Positions 53,144 through 62,859 are shown, numbered from the stretch's first letter. The stretch: 64,000 nt of DNA from an uncultured Poribacteria bacterium (GCA_951828385.1 OX639973.1:2343200-2407199), one strand, 5' to 3'. Numbers and translations: made by a program. The notes: generated by a model not told the origin, from the letters alone.

Positions 53144-55252
53144 CTATGACTCACTTGATTCAATCCGCACGGCGCAGAATTTTAACTCTGGTTGCTTGGA
53201 TACTGGATCAAATGCCGAGTTAGTTACGTAATTTGCATTGGTTTCGGCGTGGAAAAGATCGCCCCAATGGAACGGTGTGAAGAGCAAGCCACGTCGAATT
53301 GTTTCCGTGACACGTGCTTTTGCATAACACCTTCCGCGTCGTCCGACAAGATAGACCCACTCACCGTCTTCAACACCGTTTTCCACAGCATCGTCCGGAT
53401 GGATCTCCACAAAGGGTTCGGGGTCCTTACGCACGAGCTGCGGCACCTTGCCGGTCCGAGTGCGCGTATGCCATTGGCTCTCAATCCGTCCCGTCGTCAA
53501 ACCGAGCGGGAACTCCTCGCTTACATTTTCATCGGGTGGCTGATAGACTGGCGTTTTGAATTGTGCCTTCCCGGAATCGGTGAAAAACTTTGTGCGGACG
53601 TAGCGGCGCGCAGTGCCGGGATGCCGTGGATGCGGACAGGGCCAGCGCAGCGATGTCTTGGCGAGCCGTTCATTCGTCATCCCCATCTGATCGCACGGCG
53701 TGCCTGCTGTTAACATCCGATATTCATCCCATATCTCTTCAGCGGTATAGAAATCGAAATTCCGCTTGAACCCCATCGCCCTCGCGACCTGTGTGAATAT
53801 CCACCAGTCAGGCTTCGCTTCACCCGGCGGTGTCAGGAACTGATCACTTCGGACAACGAGTCGTTCACTGTTTGTCATTGTGCCTTGCTTTTCACCCCAC
53901 TGCGCCGCGGGTAGCAGTACATCCGCATATTCCGCGGTCTCTGTTGGATAATAGCAATCCTGAACAATGACCAAGTCCGCCCGCCGCAGTCCTTCTTGTG
54001 ATACCTTTGTATCAGGCATGCTGACGGCTGGGTTGGTGCAGGCGATCCAGAGTGCGCGCACTTTTCCCTCGGCTGCCGCTTCAAACATCGGCACCGCAGT
54101 CAACCCCGGATTCGGGTCAATGCTACCGGGTGGTACACGCCACGCGCCTTCCAAATAAGCACGGTGCCTATCATTGGTGACGACACGATAGCCGGGCAGC
54201 TGGTGAGACAGATAACCGACCTCTCTGCCCCCCATCGCATTCGGTTGTCCGGTCAACGAAAACGGACCGGCACCTCTGACACCAACTTCACCCAATTGTA
54301 AATGCAGATTGATGAGAGCAACGTTTTTGTCAACGCCGCTTGTGCTCTGATTGGTGCCTTGGCAGTAAAAACTGAGCAACCGACTCGGTTTAGAGAGGTA
54401 TTCAACGATCTCGTCAATACGTGCCGGGTGAATATCGCAGGCGGTGAGCAGCGCGGCTTCGTCTAAGCTATCCAAATGGTTCTCATACGCGCTGAAGTTC
54501 TCTGTGCTCCTGCGGATGAAGCGTCTATTGATCCGTCCCATCGCAAGGAGGCGTTTGGCAATGAGTTGAAGGAAGGCGACATCGCTCCCCGGTGCAAGCG
54601 GTACATGGATATCCGAGAAGTCTGCAGTCTTCGTGCGGCGCGGGTCGACGGCGATAATCCGTGTATTGGGTTCAACTGCGCGCCGTTTCCGAATCATCTG
54701 GAAAAGCACAGGATGGTTCACCGCCATATTCGCACCGATAATCAGAAAAACATCGGCATGCTGGATATCGTCATAGCAGGTCGGCGGCCCGTCTGATCCG
54801 AACGCCTGCATGTAACCGACCACCGCAGACGACATACAGAGCCGACTGTTTGTGTCTACGTTATTCGTGCGGAGGAAGCCTTTGAACAATTTGTTGAAAA
54901 CGTAGGAAGTCTCTGTATCCAATTGTCCAGAGCCATAAAGCGCAATAGAATCCTTGCCGTGCTCTAACTGGATTTCGTGGAGCCGATTTGCTGTGAAAGC
55001 GATAGCCTCATCCCACGACACCTCGCGCGGCGGTTCACCCCGACGATCCCGAATCATAGGATACGCGAGTCTACCGTCATGATTTTGAAAAACCTGTTTC
55101 AGATGTGCACCTTTTGGACAGAGCATACCGTAATTTGGAGCGACATCGTCGTCCGCTGAGATTCTCGTAATTTTGTTGTCTTGGACGGTTGCGCGAATCA
55201 CGCAGCCAACCCCACAATAGGGACATACCGCTTTTCCTGTTGAATTTTCCAT
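53144..55252 (-). CDS. narB: Assimilatory nitrate reductase catalytic subunit
   Basis: 702 aa. N-terminal 4Fe-4S site CPYCGVGC...CPKG, then a molybdopterin fold with SRLCMSSAVVGYMQAFG near 140, where the Cys is a likely Mo ligand, and GQPNAMGGREVG. The C-terminal dinucleotide-binding domain ends HWGDLFHAETNANYVTNSAFDP. Length matches the ferredoxin-dependent cyanobacterial-type NarB; no extra 2Fe-2S domain. It reduces nitrate to nitrite in the cytoplasm. It is the last gene of the nitrate operon, 86 bp after the transporter. Confidence 0.94.
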   Translation of the reverse strand: MENSTGKAVCPYCGVGCVIRATVQDNKITRISADDDVAPNYGMLCPKGAHLKQVFQNHDGRLAYPMIRDRRGEPPREVSWDEAIAFTANRLHEIQLEHGKDSIALYGSGQLDTETSYVFNKLFKGFLRTNNVDTNSRLCMSSAVVGYMQAFGSDGPPTCYDDIQHADVFLIIGANMAVNHPVLFQMIRKRRAVEPNTRIIAVDPRRTKTADFSDIHVPLAPGSDVAFLQLIAKRLLAMGRINRRFIRRSTENFSAYENHLDSLDEAALLTACDIHPARIDEIVEYLSKPSRLLSFYCQGTNQSTSGVDKNVALINLHLQLGEVGVRGAGPFSLTGQPNAMGGREVGYLSHQLPGYRVVTNDRHRAYLEGAWRVPPGSIDPNPGLTAVPMFEAAAEGKVRALWIACTNPAVSMPDTKVSQEGLRRADLVIVQDCYYPTETAEYADVLLPAAQWGEKQGTMTNSERLVVRSDQFLTPPGEAKPDWWIFTQVARAMGFKRNFDFYTAEEIWDEYRMLTAGTPCDQMGMTNERLAKTSLRWPCPHPRHPGTARRYVRTKFFTDSGKAQFKTPVYQPPDENVSEEFPLGLTTGRIESQWHTRTRTGKVPQLVRKDPEPFVEIHPDDAVENGVEDGEWVYLVGRRGRCYAKARVTETIRRGLLFTPFHWGDLFHAETNANYVTNSAFDPVSKQPELKFCAVRIESSES

Positions 55253-55267
55253 TTTTTTATAGTTCTC

Positions 55268-55325
55268 AGTTTTCAGTAGCAGAGGTGTTTGTGGCAGCCA
55301 CAGATCCTTCTTGTAACTGAAAACT
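55268..55325. repeat. Inverted repeat AGTTTTCAGT / ACTGAAAACT
   Basis: Perfect 10-bp arms at 55268-55277 and 55316-55325, 38 bp apart, between the transporter and narB. Same family as 48296-48449. No T-run, so not an obvious terminator. Confidence 0.65.
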
Positions 55326-55338
55326 GATGACTCCTTGT

Positions 55339-56688
55339 TTAGGACAAAACCCCTTCAGTTTTCAGACGCTGTCTCTCTGCGAGTGCTGCATCAAATGCCT
55401 TCTTTTCTGCGGCTTGGACTGCAGGCGAAAATCTCACCAACACCGTGCCAACCGAGGCAACTGCAACCATTATGCCGAGATATAGCAAACCTTGCTGCAT
55501 CGTGATACTCTCGGAACGGAACAGGAACCCCGCCGCAACGGCACCGGCGTTTCCACCCGCACCGACAATCCCGGCAACCGCTCCTAACGCTTTCCTATTG
55601 ACAAATGGAACGATTCCAAACGTGGCACCTTCGGACATCTGCACGAAGAGACTGAAGACAATCATCGTTCCAATGGCAAACAGAAGCACCGCCATTTGCG
55701 AGAACACTACTAACATGACCCCTTCACCTAACAGCACAACGAAGAGGAACATGACACGCCCGCGGAGCCCCATCTTTTTCGCAAAGAAATCGGAGAAAAA
55801 TCCACCGAGACTTCGTGCAAAAATGTTCATTAAACCAAACAAGCCCGCGATAAATCCTGCTGTTTTGACATCCAACTGGAACTGATCGTGATAATAGAGT
55901 GCAGCGACATTGTTAATGGTCAATTCCACGCCGAAACAGGCGGCATAAATGACGAAAAGTGCCCAGACGCGGTAGTCCTTAATCGCCAGCATGAAGGATT
56001 CCATGCCTTTACCTTCCGAAGACTCAAGTTCACCGCGTTCACGGAGTTCTTTATAGTTTCCGTCCGGTGCATCTTGGGTCAAGAAATAATAAGCAAACCC
56101 CGTGATAAATAAGGCGACACCCGGAATGATCATTGCCAGCCGCCAACCGAGGAATTCATTCACGCCCAAACTGAGAATAGCCGTAAAGATAAGCGGCATG
56201 ACCATCTGCGTAACACCGCCGCCGAGGTTACCCCATCCCGCTGTCGTTGCGTTTGCAGTGCCGACACAGTTCGGTGCGAACATCACCGACGTGTGATACT
56301 GCGTGATGACGAACCCCGCACCGATCGCACCGATTGCCAACCGAAACAGTAGAAACGTCTCGTAATTCTGGGCAAGTCCGATACCCATGACGGGCAGTGA
56401 ACCGAGAATGAGGAGCCATGTATACGCCTTTCGAGAGCCGATCTTGTCACAGAGCGGTCCGATTAAGACGCGCACCAACACCGTAATTGCGACAGAGGCG
56501 ATAATCGTATTACCGACCTGTGCTTTTGTTAACATTAGGTCTTCGCGCACAATTGCCATAAGTGGGGCAATCCCAAACCAACCGAAAAATGCGAGGAAGA
56601 ACGCGAACCACGTGGTATGGAAGGTACGCATCTGGACTGTTTTTAGACTAAAGAGTTTTATTTGTGTTGCTTTATTTTTTATATCCAT
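55339..56688 (-). CDS. MFS nitrate/nitrite transporter (NarK/NrtP type)
   Basis: 449 aa from ATG 56688 with GGAG 6 bases upstream; a longer frame is not supported. Twelve hydrophobic segments of the major facilitator family. WFAFFLAFFGWFGIAPL at the start and GAGGNAGAVAAG in the second half resemble the nitrate signature of NarK/NasA/NrtP proteins. It imports nitrate across the inner membrane. It lies between nirA and narB in the same direction. Confidence 0.92.
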   Translation of the reverse strand: MDIKNKATQIKLFSLKTVQMRTFHTTWFAFFLAFFGWFGIAPLMAIVREDLMLTKAQVGNTIIASVAITVLVRVLIGPLCDKIGSRKAYTWLLILGSLPVMGIGLAQNYETFLLFRLAIGAIGAGFVITQYHTSVMFAPNCVGTANATTAGWGNLGGGVTQMVMPLIFTAILSLGVNEFLGWRLAMIIPGVALFITGFAYYFLTQDAPDGNYKELRERGELESSEGKGMESFMLAIKDYRVWALFVIYAACFGVELTINNVAALYYHDQFQLDVKTAGFIAGLFGLMNIFARSLGGFFSDFFAKKMGLRGRVMFLFVVLLGEGVMLVVFSQMAVLLFAIGTMIVFSLFVQMSEGATFGIVPFVNRKALGAVAGIVGAGGNAGAVAAGFLFRSESITMQQGLLYLGIMVAVASVGTVLVRFSPAVQAAEKKAFDAALAERQRLKTEGVLS

Positions 56689-56807
56689 GAACGTCTCCAA
56701 TTTTTTTAAATTATTAAATTTTGATGGGAAGGAAGGAAGACTGGAAGATTGGGTCCCAATCCTTTCTCCCTTCCACTCTTCCAACCAAGCACTTCCATAC
56801 TTCCACC

Positions 56808-58385
56808 CTATCTTCGTGAAAGGTAAGGGACGAGTCCTTCAAGCACTTGTGGTAAATCATCGCAAGGCACATTTTCCAATACTTTGGGCGCGACTTTCGG
56901 ATTCGCACCAGCATCCCCCTTGAGGAACACATCCACCGCTTCGGTAACGACACCATCAATCTTAACCTTCTTACCGAGCAGTCCAATGTCTGCAGCAGCG
57001 TGGTTACCACATCCGTTCGGACAGCCAGACCAGTGTATGGTCAACGGTTTGGTATTGCCGAGTTTTGCCTCTAAATGCTGGATTGCCTCCATCGCGCGTT
57101 CTTTCGTCTCAATCAACGAAAAGTGGCAGTAGTCGATCCCCGTGCAACTCACCATACCACGCATGACCTCCGAGGGGTCATAGCGGAGTTCCCGTAAAAG
57201 CGGTTCGGCGGTTAAGGCACCGATTTTTGTGTCGGGTACATTCGTGATAATCAGATTCTGTCCTTGGGTGAGGCGGATGTCGCCGTTCCCGTATTCATCT
57301 GCAAGGCGAGCGACTTCAAAAAGCTGCGGCGTTGTGATGCGCCCGACAGGTACAACAAGTCCGACGTAGTTGAGATGTGGCTCTTTCTGTGAGAAGATAC
57401 CGGTGTGGTCGGTTTTCTTCTTCCCACGCGCATCTTTACCAGCTGTCAGGAGCGGCTGTTTTCTGTGCCGCCGACTTTCTAATTCTTCCCGGAATTTTTC
57501 TACGCCCCAATCAGCAATCAGAAAAGCAAGGCGAGATTTGTTGCGAGCTGTCCGAGGGCCGTGATCTCGAAAAATTAGCGTAATGTCGCCACATAAAACC
57601 GAGGCTTCTTCAGGAATAACAAACACATCAAGTGCTTGCGCGGGCGTGTACCCACCAGACCCCATCTTGCCACCGACCGCGACGTTAAAGCCTTTCACCG
57701 CCTGCCCATCAATCTCCTTTACCGCCGGGGTCAGCGCGATGTCCTGTGAGGCAGAATGCGTACAGTTATCCAAACACCCTGTGATGCCGACATTAAACTT
57801 GCGTGGAATATCGGTAAATTCTTTATTGCCGACAATGAGTTTTGTGAATTCCCTGCCGACGTGCGAAGCATCAAACAGTTCATTGGGAGTCAACCCAGCA
57901 ACGGGACACCCGATCACGCCGCGAATATTGTCGAAACCTGTTTGGAGTGAACCTAAACCGACCGCCTCGAGTCGATTCCAGATGTGCTGGACATTTTCAA
58001 TCGCGAAGCCGCGGAGCTGTATCTGCTGACGCGTTGTGAGATCCACAAATCCGGGTCCGTGTGCTTCGGAGATTTCAGCGATGGCGCGAAACTGCTCGGC
58101 GTTGCTAAAACCGCTGGACATGCGGAGCCGCATCATAAATGCGCCTGGGGTCTGTTTCCGGTAGAAGACACCCACCCATTTGAGTCGGTCGCGTTCGTCC
58201 GATGGAATTGATTCCCAACCATCCCGAATGTAGTTCGGAATGTCGTTGATGACTTCAAGCCCGTTTTTTTCCCGCTTGAGGACTTCGGCAGCGTTTATCT
58301 TGGACTTCCGTTTCCTTGCAGCCGCTGTTGGTGCTGAACGTACCTTTCGGCGTTCAAGAATAGTTTTCTTCTTTGATTCATTCAC
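56808..58385 (-). CDS. nirA: Ferredoxin-nitrite reductase
   Basis: 525 aa from GTG 58385, fixed by AAGGAG 8 bases upstream; the open frame to 58568 covers the leader and is not coding. Two nitrite/sulfite reductase ferredoxin-like half-domains. The 4Fe-4S/siroheme ligands are CTGIDYC and CPNGCG near the C-terminus, and FVDLTTRQQIQLRG is conserved near residue 130. It reduces nitrite to ammonia with ferredoxin. A basic Lys/Arg-rich N-terminal extension of about 40 residues is present. Its leader carries a terminator and hexaloop hairpin. Confidence 0.93.
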   Translation of the reverse strand: MNESKKKTILERRKVRSAPTAAARKRKSKINAAEVLKREKNGLEVINDIPNYIRDGWESIPSDERDRLKWVGVFYRKQTPGAFMMRLRMSSGFSNAEQFRAIAEISEAHGPGFVDLTTRQQIQLRGFAIENVQHIWNRLEAVGLGSLQTGFDNIRGVIGCPVAGLTPNELFDASHVGREFTKLIVGNKEFTDIPRKFNVGITGCLDNCTHSASQDIALTPAVKEIDGQAVKGFNVAVGGKMGSGGYTPAQALDVFVIPEEASVLCGDITLIFRDHGPRTARNKSRLAFLIADWGVEKFREELESRRHRKQPLLTAGKDARGKKKTDHTGIFSQKEPHLNYVGLVVPVGRITTPQLFEVARLADEYGNGDIRLTQGQNLIITNVPDTKIGALTAEPLLRELRYDPSEVMRGMVSCTGIDYCHFSLIETKERAMEAIQHLEAKLGNTKPLTIHWSGCPNGCGNHAAADIGLLGKKVKIDGVVTEAVDVFLKGDAGANPKVAPKVLENVPCDDLPQVLEGLVPYLSRR

Positions 58386-58498
58386 CTTTGAATCTCCTTG
58401 GAATGGCTGTTCGTCATCGATCATCAGTTTTCGGTGAATATCCTGTGGCAGTCGCTTTCTGGATTCCCACCACTCATAGCCTCTGACCGATGACTCAT

Positions 58499-58545
58499 AA
58501 AAAAAGGCATCTATCAGCGAGTATAAACTCAGCCAGATAGACACC
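58499..58545 (-). terminator. Attenuator-type terminator in the nirA leader
   Basis: Minus strand: GGTGTCTATC pairs with GATAGATGCC (10 bp, two G-T pairs) and seven T follow directly. The 5' arm can also pair upstream with CCAGACAC, which would prevent the terminator. It lies 114 bp before the nirA start and after the regulator gene. Confidence 0.75.
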
Positions 58546-58657
58546 TGTGTCTGGTCCCAAACCACCATTGGTTGGGGTTATCGTTATTATTTCTATCGCC
58601 TGTCTGTAGGGGGGAGGTTACCTCGCCTCTACGGATCAGAATCAGCAATTCTTAATG

Positions 58658-58688
58658 TGCACGCCCTGTTCACCGTTGAACGCGTGCA
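58658..58688 (-). promoter_or_regulatory. Hexaloop hairpin, likely ANTAR target, in the nirA leader
   Basis: Minus strand: TGCACGC-GTTC-AACGGT-GAAC-AGG-GCGTGCA. The six-base loop AACGGT has A in position 1 and G in position 4, the pattern known for ANTAR-binding RNA. A second hexaloop, usual in ANTAR targets, was not clearly found; AGAAT-TGCTG-ATTCT just downstream has a 5-base loop. Confidence 0.55.
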
Positions 58689-58714
58689 GTCTCAGTGAAA
58701 AACGGATATGCCTA

Positions 58715-59317
58715 CTACAGTTTATTTGTCAATACTTCTGCAACCGACAGAATGTCCTGTGAGACTTCTGCAAGCCGCTTTCGGCGATTCATCGCCATTT
58801 TTCGCAAAATTTGATACGCCTGTGCTTCGTTACAGCCGCGCTGTTGGGCAACAAGCTCCTTTGCGCGCTCAATGATTTTACGCTCAGCAAGGTTTATCTT
58901 TGTTTTTTCAAGTTCTTCTTGCAATGCCCGGAATTCATAAAATCGGGCGATGGCTGCCGCAATGATCGTTTTAACTCTGGCACCGGTGAGTTTGCCGACT
59001 GCATACGCCGATACGCCAGCACGCGTGGCCGCCTGAATCGTTTCCGAGCGTTCATCGCGCGAAAACATAACCATCGGACACGGATATTCCGCATGCAGTG
59101 CCGCAACCCAATCGAGGATCGCGTGTCCCGGAAAATCGACACCGATCAGTATGATGTCTGGCTTGATGCGTGAGACTTGGACCGCCAAGCCTTCCTGTAG
59201 ACGCAAAGGGACAGCGACATTATACCGACTCGCCTCCAAGATTTGGACTAACGAAGTCGCACGCTCTGGATTGTTATCAATGATTAAAACGCTCGGTGTT
59301 GGGGTGCCTGCTCCCAT
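58715..59317 (-). CDS. NasT-like ANTAR response regulator
   Basis: 200 aa from ATG 59317; a TTG 6 bp upstream is an alternative. A receiver-like domain (VLIIDNNPERATSL) is followed by a coiled coil and the ANTAR RNA-binding domain (AERKIIERAKELVAQQRGC, AYQILRKMAMNRRKRL). At the usual phospho-Asp position the text is LIGVDFPG, with Gly where Asp is expected, so control may not need phosphorylation. In NasT/NasR-type systems such proteins stop termination in the leader of nitrate genes; here the leader of nirA follows directly. Confidence 0.87.
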   Translation of the reverse strand: MGAGTPTPSVLIIDNNPERATSLVQILEASRYNVAVPLRLQEGLAVQVSRIKPDIILIGVDFPGHAILDWVAALHAEYPCPMVMFSRDERSETIQAATRAGVSAYAVGKLTGARVKTIIAAAIARFYEFRALQEELEKTKINLAERKIIERAKELVAQQRGCNEAQAYQILRKMAMNRRKRLAEVSQDILSVAEVLTNKL

Positions 59318-59592
59318 CTTCAACCCTTTCCGAAGTTAATTCCGCGTAAATGTGCCGAAACAACGCGGGCGGAATGTTAACCTTACATATCAGCATTAGC
59401 AAGAATCTTGCCAAAAGTCCGAATGACTGATTTCCGTAGGGTGCATAAGACCTCTGCAAACGAAAACGCCACGACGGACTCGCGGCGTGTCAATTTTTTG
59501 CCTATTTTTTTAGCAGAATTTACGCGCCTTTTCCTATTTTTTGGGCAATACGGAAAAAGAAGATTGGAAGTCGTATTACAATAACAACGCCC

Positions 59593-60261
59593 TCACGCGT
59601 TCACGCGTCGTACAGTATAGATAGCAACCTTGGAAGTTGTTCTATCCAATTTGACAGGACAGGTAGATTTCTGATAGGCGAATCCGTTATCACTGAGCAG
59701 CTTGAAAAACCCACTGGCGTTGTTTCGATTCGGTTCGGAAAAGAGGGCAATACCGTTGGAGGCAAGATAGCTATGAAGTAGCGTCACAATCGGTTGCCAA
59801 TGGTGCTCTTCATAGATGACATCTGCGGCGAGAATATAGGGGAATTTGCGGTTGAAGCAGGGTGTATTCCAATCCATCTGGACGAAATCGGCATGTTGGC
59901 TAACACTGTTCTGCTCCGCGTTGTGTTGTACGAAGTGCAGTGCATCCCGTTCTGCATCCGTGAAAATCACCTTCGCGCCCATCTGAGACGCGACAATCCC
60001 TGCCAGTCCAAACCCGCAGCCAATCTCAAGTACTTGTGCATCTCTGAACTGTGTGCCGATTTTCTCTACATAAAGCGCGAGACCAATAGAGGATTCCCAG
60101 AGGTAGGTCCAATAAGGGAGATAGAGTCTGCCTTCCTCATCCTTTCGACTGAGTTGATCAAGAAACCAGTCGGGTTCCTCTATGATTGTGAGTTGGACCC
60201 GGCCGGTTTTCAACTTAACGATGGTACTTGTGAGCGGGTAGTCTCGCAATTGGGTGTCCAT
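59593..60261 (-). CDS. Class I SAM-dependent methyltransferase (METTL21/protein-lysine-like)
   Basis: 222 aa from ATG 60261; the frame is also open from a TTG at 60273. VLEIGCGFGLAGIVAS binds SAM and ILAADVIYEEHHWQP is the post-motif II typical of METTL21/NTMT-like protein methyltransferases, with LPYWTYLWESSIGLALY before motif I. The target is not readable. It begins a few bases after the truncated ATPase fragment, so the fragment's loss may have joined this gene to the TIR operon. Confidence 0.82.
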   Translation of the reverse strand: MDTQLRDYPLTSTIVKLKTGRVQLTIIEEPDWFLDQLSRKDEEGRLYLPYWTYLWESSIGLALYVEKIGTQFRDAQVLEIGCGFGLAGIVASQMGAKVIFTDAERDALHFVQHNAEQNSVSQHADFVQMDWNTPCFNRKFPYILAADVIYEEHHWQPIVTLLHSYLASNGIALFSEPNRNNASGFFKLLSDNGFAYQKSTCPVKLDRTTSKVAIYTVRRVNA

Positions 60262-60265
60262 TTCC

Positions 60266-60421
60266 TTATTCAAGAAAATACTTTAGGGCGAGATATAGTG
60301 ACGATTTTCCGCTCCCATTTTCTCCATAAACAAGTAAGTTCTTTCCTGCATTATGAAGATTGATGTGATAGATTTGCGGAAAAGCTCTAAAGTTTTTGAT
60401 CTCAATATTGGTTATTTTCAC
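60266..60421 (-). pseudogene. N-terminal fragment of an ABC/RecF-type ATPase
   Basis: 51 residues from GTG 60421, whose GTGA overlaps the TGA of the TIR gene. VKITNIEIKNFRAFPQIY and YGENGSGKSSLYLALKYFL are the first strand and Walker A of RecF/SMC-like ATPases of many defence loci. Then a stop occurs; all later motifs (signature, Walker B) are missing. It is a truncated second gene of the operon. Confidence 0.8.
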
Positions 60422-62859
60422 AGTTTCCCCTGAATAACGCGGATAGGTTTTATAACATCCAGATAATAAAGGTGGCGTCGGACAAGATGCATCCTGTCAT
60501 ATAGCAGCTCAAAGATGTCTCGGAAAGCGGACATTTTATCACCCTGAATATCTTCAATTGACGGTAACCCTTCGTCCAATAACGGTTGCAAGAAAACTTT
60601 ATCGCTCTTATGAAGTTCCACAGGGAGGTACGCCTCATAAATCAGTCCATCAATAACACGCTCAAAATATCCGAGCATTATGCGGTCGCGGGCATACTTC
60701 AAATCCTTGCTGTTTATCTCCGGTCGCTGCTGTAGATAGATCAGATAATCAACGATTTTAGCAATAAGTGCTTTGTGGACTGGTGTGATGTCGGGAATCG
60801 GAATCTGTTGGATATACCCACTACGCGCCCGAAGCGGATCAATCGTCAATTGGTTCGACACCTGCGAATAGAACCACTCTACCGTGCGAGAATTGAGAAG
60901 TCCACAAAGCCACTTTTCCTCAGTTGGAATCAGATAGGAGGTTTTACCGTAATAATAACCGTCAGTATCAACAGCGAAAGTTTGGTGGTTATAGGTGTCT
61001 GGACAAACAAGTTTCGGTTGTGCAAAACGCTCCGTATCACCGAGAGATACCGGCAGCTCATACCACTTCTGTTTACCTTTTCGTTTGCTCAGAGTTTCTT
61101 GGTATTTTTCCAAGTGCTTTAGAATTGCCGGATAGTCGTTTATTGCTATACCACGGTGGGTAAAAATCAGCCATTGATATGGTGTATCAACATGCCAACG
61201 TCTTAGATTCTGCCCGTGCAAAAATGGCTTTAGGATATCAGCGGATGAAGGGTGTGCCGCAATGAGTTCATCTCGCACCGCTTTGTCTACGACGAAAACA
61301 TCGGTTGGTGTTGTGTTGATACCGAAAGCAGGTTTTGTTTTCACGTATTCACCCAACGGTATTCCCGCATTGCGAAGCTGCTCACGTAAATTCACCACAT
61401 TCGGCGATTCAAGAGGTTTGCCATCGGCATCTAACACTTTTTGCAGTTTTGGATAGCGATCCCGTCGGCGTTGCGTCAGCAGAAGTGCAATGTCTTTAGG
61501 TAATTTAATACGATGTCGCTGTTCATAAGACTCAACATTTTTGTAGGAGTTATGAAACGCTGCAATGATATCAGCTCCTATCCGCTTGGCAGTTGTCAGG
61601 TCAGTTTTAGCGTTTTCCCATTCTTGCAGGTGTAACCACACCTCGCCACGGTTGTAATAAGCCGGGGCAAGTTGAGGGTCCAATTCTGTCGCTGTAGTAT
61701 AGTCTTTGATAGCAAAGTCTAACTCATCTTTCTGGTAATACACATTACCGCGAGAACAATAAGAAGGGGCATCATTAGGATCTAATTTTATTGACATGTC
61801 ATAGTTTTTAATGGCCGGGTCAAAGTCGCCTTTGAGGAGGTAAGCATTGCCCCTGTTGTAATAAGCTTCGGCAAAATCTGGATTCAGTTCTATCGCCCTA
61901 GTAAAGTCATCAATCGCCTCATCAATCTTGTCTTTGATGCCATAAGCGACTCCACGATTACTATAGGCTTGGGCAAACTTGGAGTTGAATCGTATCGCCC
62001 TATTATAGTCTGCAAAGGCTTTGGGCAAATTATCCATGTTACGGTAAGCGTTGCCGCGATTATTATACGCTTCGGTGAAATCTGATTTGAGTTCAAGTGC
62101 TTTATCAAAATCTTTGATAGCCCGATCCAGTTCGCCCCTTTCCTTGTAGGCGATACCGCGATTGTTATACGCCTCAGCAAGTTTTAGATCTAGTCCTATC
62201 GCCTTGTCAAAGTCTTGAATGGCAAGGACATATTCGTCTATATCACTGTAAGCAGTGCCACGATTGTTATAAGCCGCTGCATTATCTGGATTGAGGTCAA
62301 TAGCATGTGAATAGGCTTCTATTGCCATATTAATTTCCTTTAGCATCAGTAGGAAATTACCCTGTTGAAGAACCCATCCGGCTAGTCGTTTGATCTGAAC
62401 ACTCTCAGATGAAGATTTTGCTTGGGTCTGCATCTCATCAACTGTGTTTCGGATACCATCCACTACATTTTGCCAGCCTTCACTTTCAGGTTGCCATTTG
62501 TTAATCGGATTGCCTTTGTCAGGAAGAGCTTGGAAATCACTCAATTGATGATTTAGCCAATCACAGTTCTCAAGGATAATTGGAATCACCCTTATCTCTG
62601 CATTTAGTGCTGATGCCAATTCTTTATTACAGTTCTCGGAATCAAGGCTATGGGCGGAGGTGAGATATAGCAGGAGGTCGGAATCAGCAAGGTTATAAAA
62701 AATAGCATCACGCCATTTGTCACCTGGCAGAATTTCGTTGTCATGCCAGATGCTTATTATGCCTTCGCGTTTCAGAAGGGCAAGACGTGTTATCAATTCG
62801 TCCTTTTCTGCCGTATTTTTATGTGAATAGGTAATAAACACCTTTAACGGTTTATTCAC
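60418..62859 (-). CDS. TIR - TPR - TaqI-like target-recognition-domain protein
   Basis: 813 aa from GTG 62859 (GGAG 8 bases upstream); the open frame before it is not coding. TIR domain (about 5-130): KVFITYSHKN, IWHDNEILPG, and NCNKEL with the Glu expected for NAD cleavage. Eight TPR units of 34 residues (about 170-450, AEAYNNRGxAY). Then a region typical of Eco57I/PglX-like proteins: TDVFVVDKAVRDELI, PFLHGQNLRRW, LCGLLNSRTVEWFY and GYIQQIPIP, the TaqI_C-type specificity domain, without any methyltransferase. A C-terminal helical part follows. Coupled to a truncated ATPase gene. Likely a DNA- or ligand-sensing conflict protein. Confidence 0.82.
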   Translation of the reverse strand: MNKPLKVFITYSHKNTAEKDELITRLALLKREGIISIWHDNEILPGDKWRDAIFYNLADSDLLLYLTSAHSLDSENCNKELASALNAEIRVIPIILENCDWLNHQLSDFQALPDKGNPINKWQPESEGWQNVVDGIRNTVDEMQTQAKSSSESVQIKRLAGWVLQQGNFLLMLKEINMAIEAYSHAIDLNPDNAAAYNNRGTAYSDIDEYVLAIQDFDKAIGLDLKLAEAYNNRGIAYKERGELDRAIKDFDKALELKSDFTEAYNNRGNAYRNMDNLPKAFADYNRAIRFNSKFAQAYSNRGVAYGIKDKIDEAIDDFTRAIELNPDFAEAYYNRGNAYLLKGDFDPAIKNYDMSIKLDPNDAPSYCSRGNVYYQKDELDFAIKDYTTATELDPQLAPAYYNRGEVWLHLQEWENAKTDLTTAKRIGADIIAAFHNSYKNVESYEQRHRIKLPKDIALLLTQRRRDRYPKLQKVLDADGKPLESPNVVNLREQLRNAGIPLGEYVKTKPAFGINTTPTDVFVVDKAVRDELIAAHPSSADILKPFLHGQNLRRWHVDTPYQWLIFTHRGIAINDYPAILKHLEKYQETLSKRKGKQKWYELPVSLGDTERFAQPKLVCPDTYNHQTFAVDTDGYYYGKTSYLIPTEEKWLCGLLNSRTVEWFYSQVSNQLTIDPLRARSGYIQQIPIPDITPVHKALIAKIVDYLIYLQQRPEINSKDLKYARDRIMLGYFERVIDGLIYEAYLPVELHKSDKVFLQPLLDEGLPSIEDIQGDKMSAFRDIFELLYDRMHLVRRHLYYLDVIKPIRVIQGKL

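Noticed and set aside
60418..62859. Thoeris-type system
   Set aside because: Thoeris needs a ThsA effector with SIR2 or similar; none is next to the TIR gene, and the TIR protein has TPR and TaqI_C-like parts unlike ThsB.
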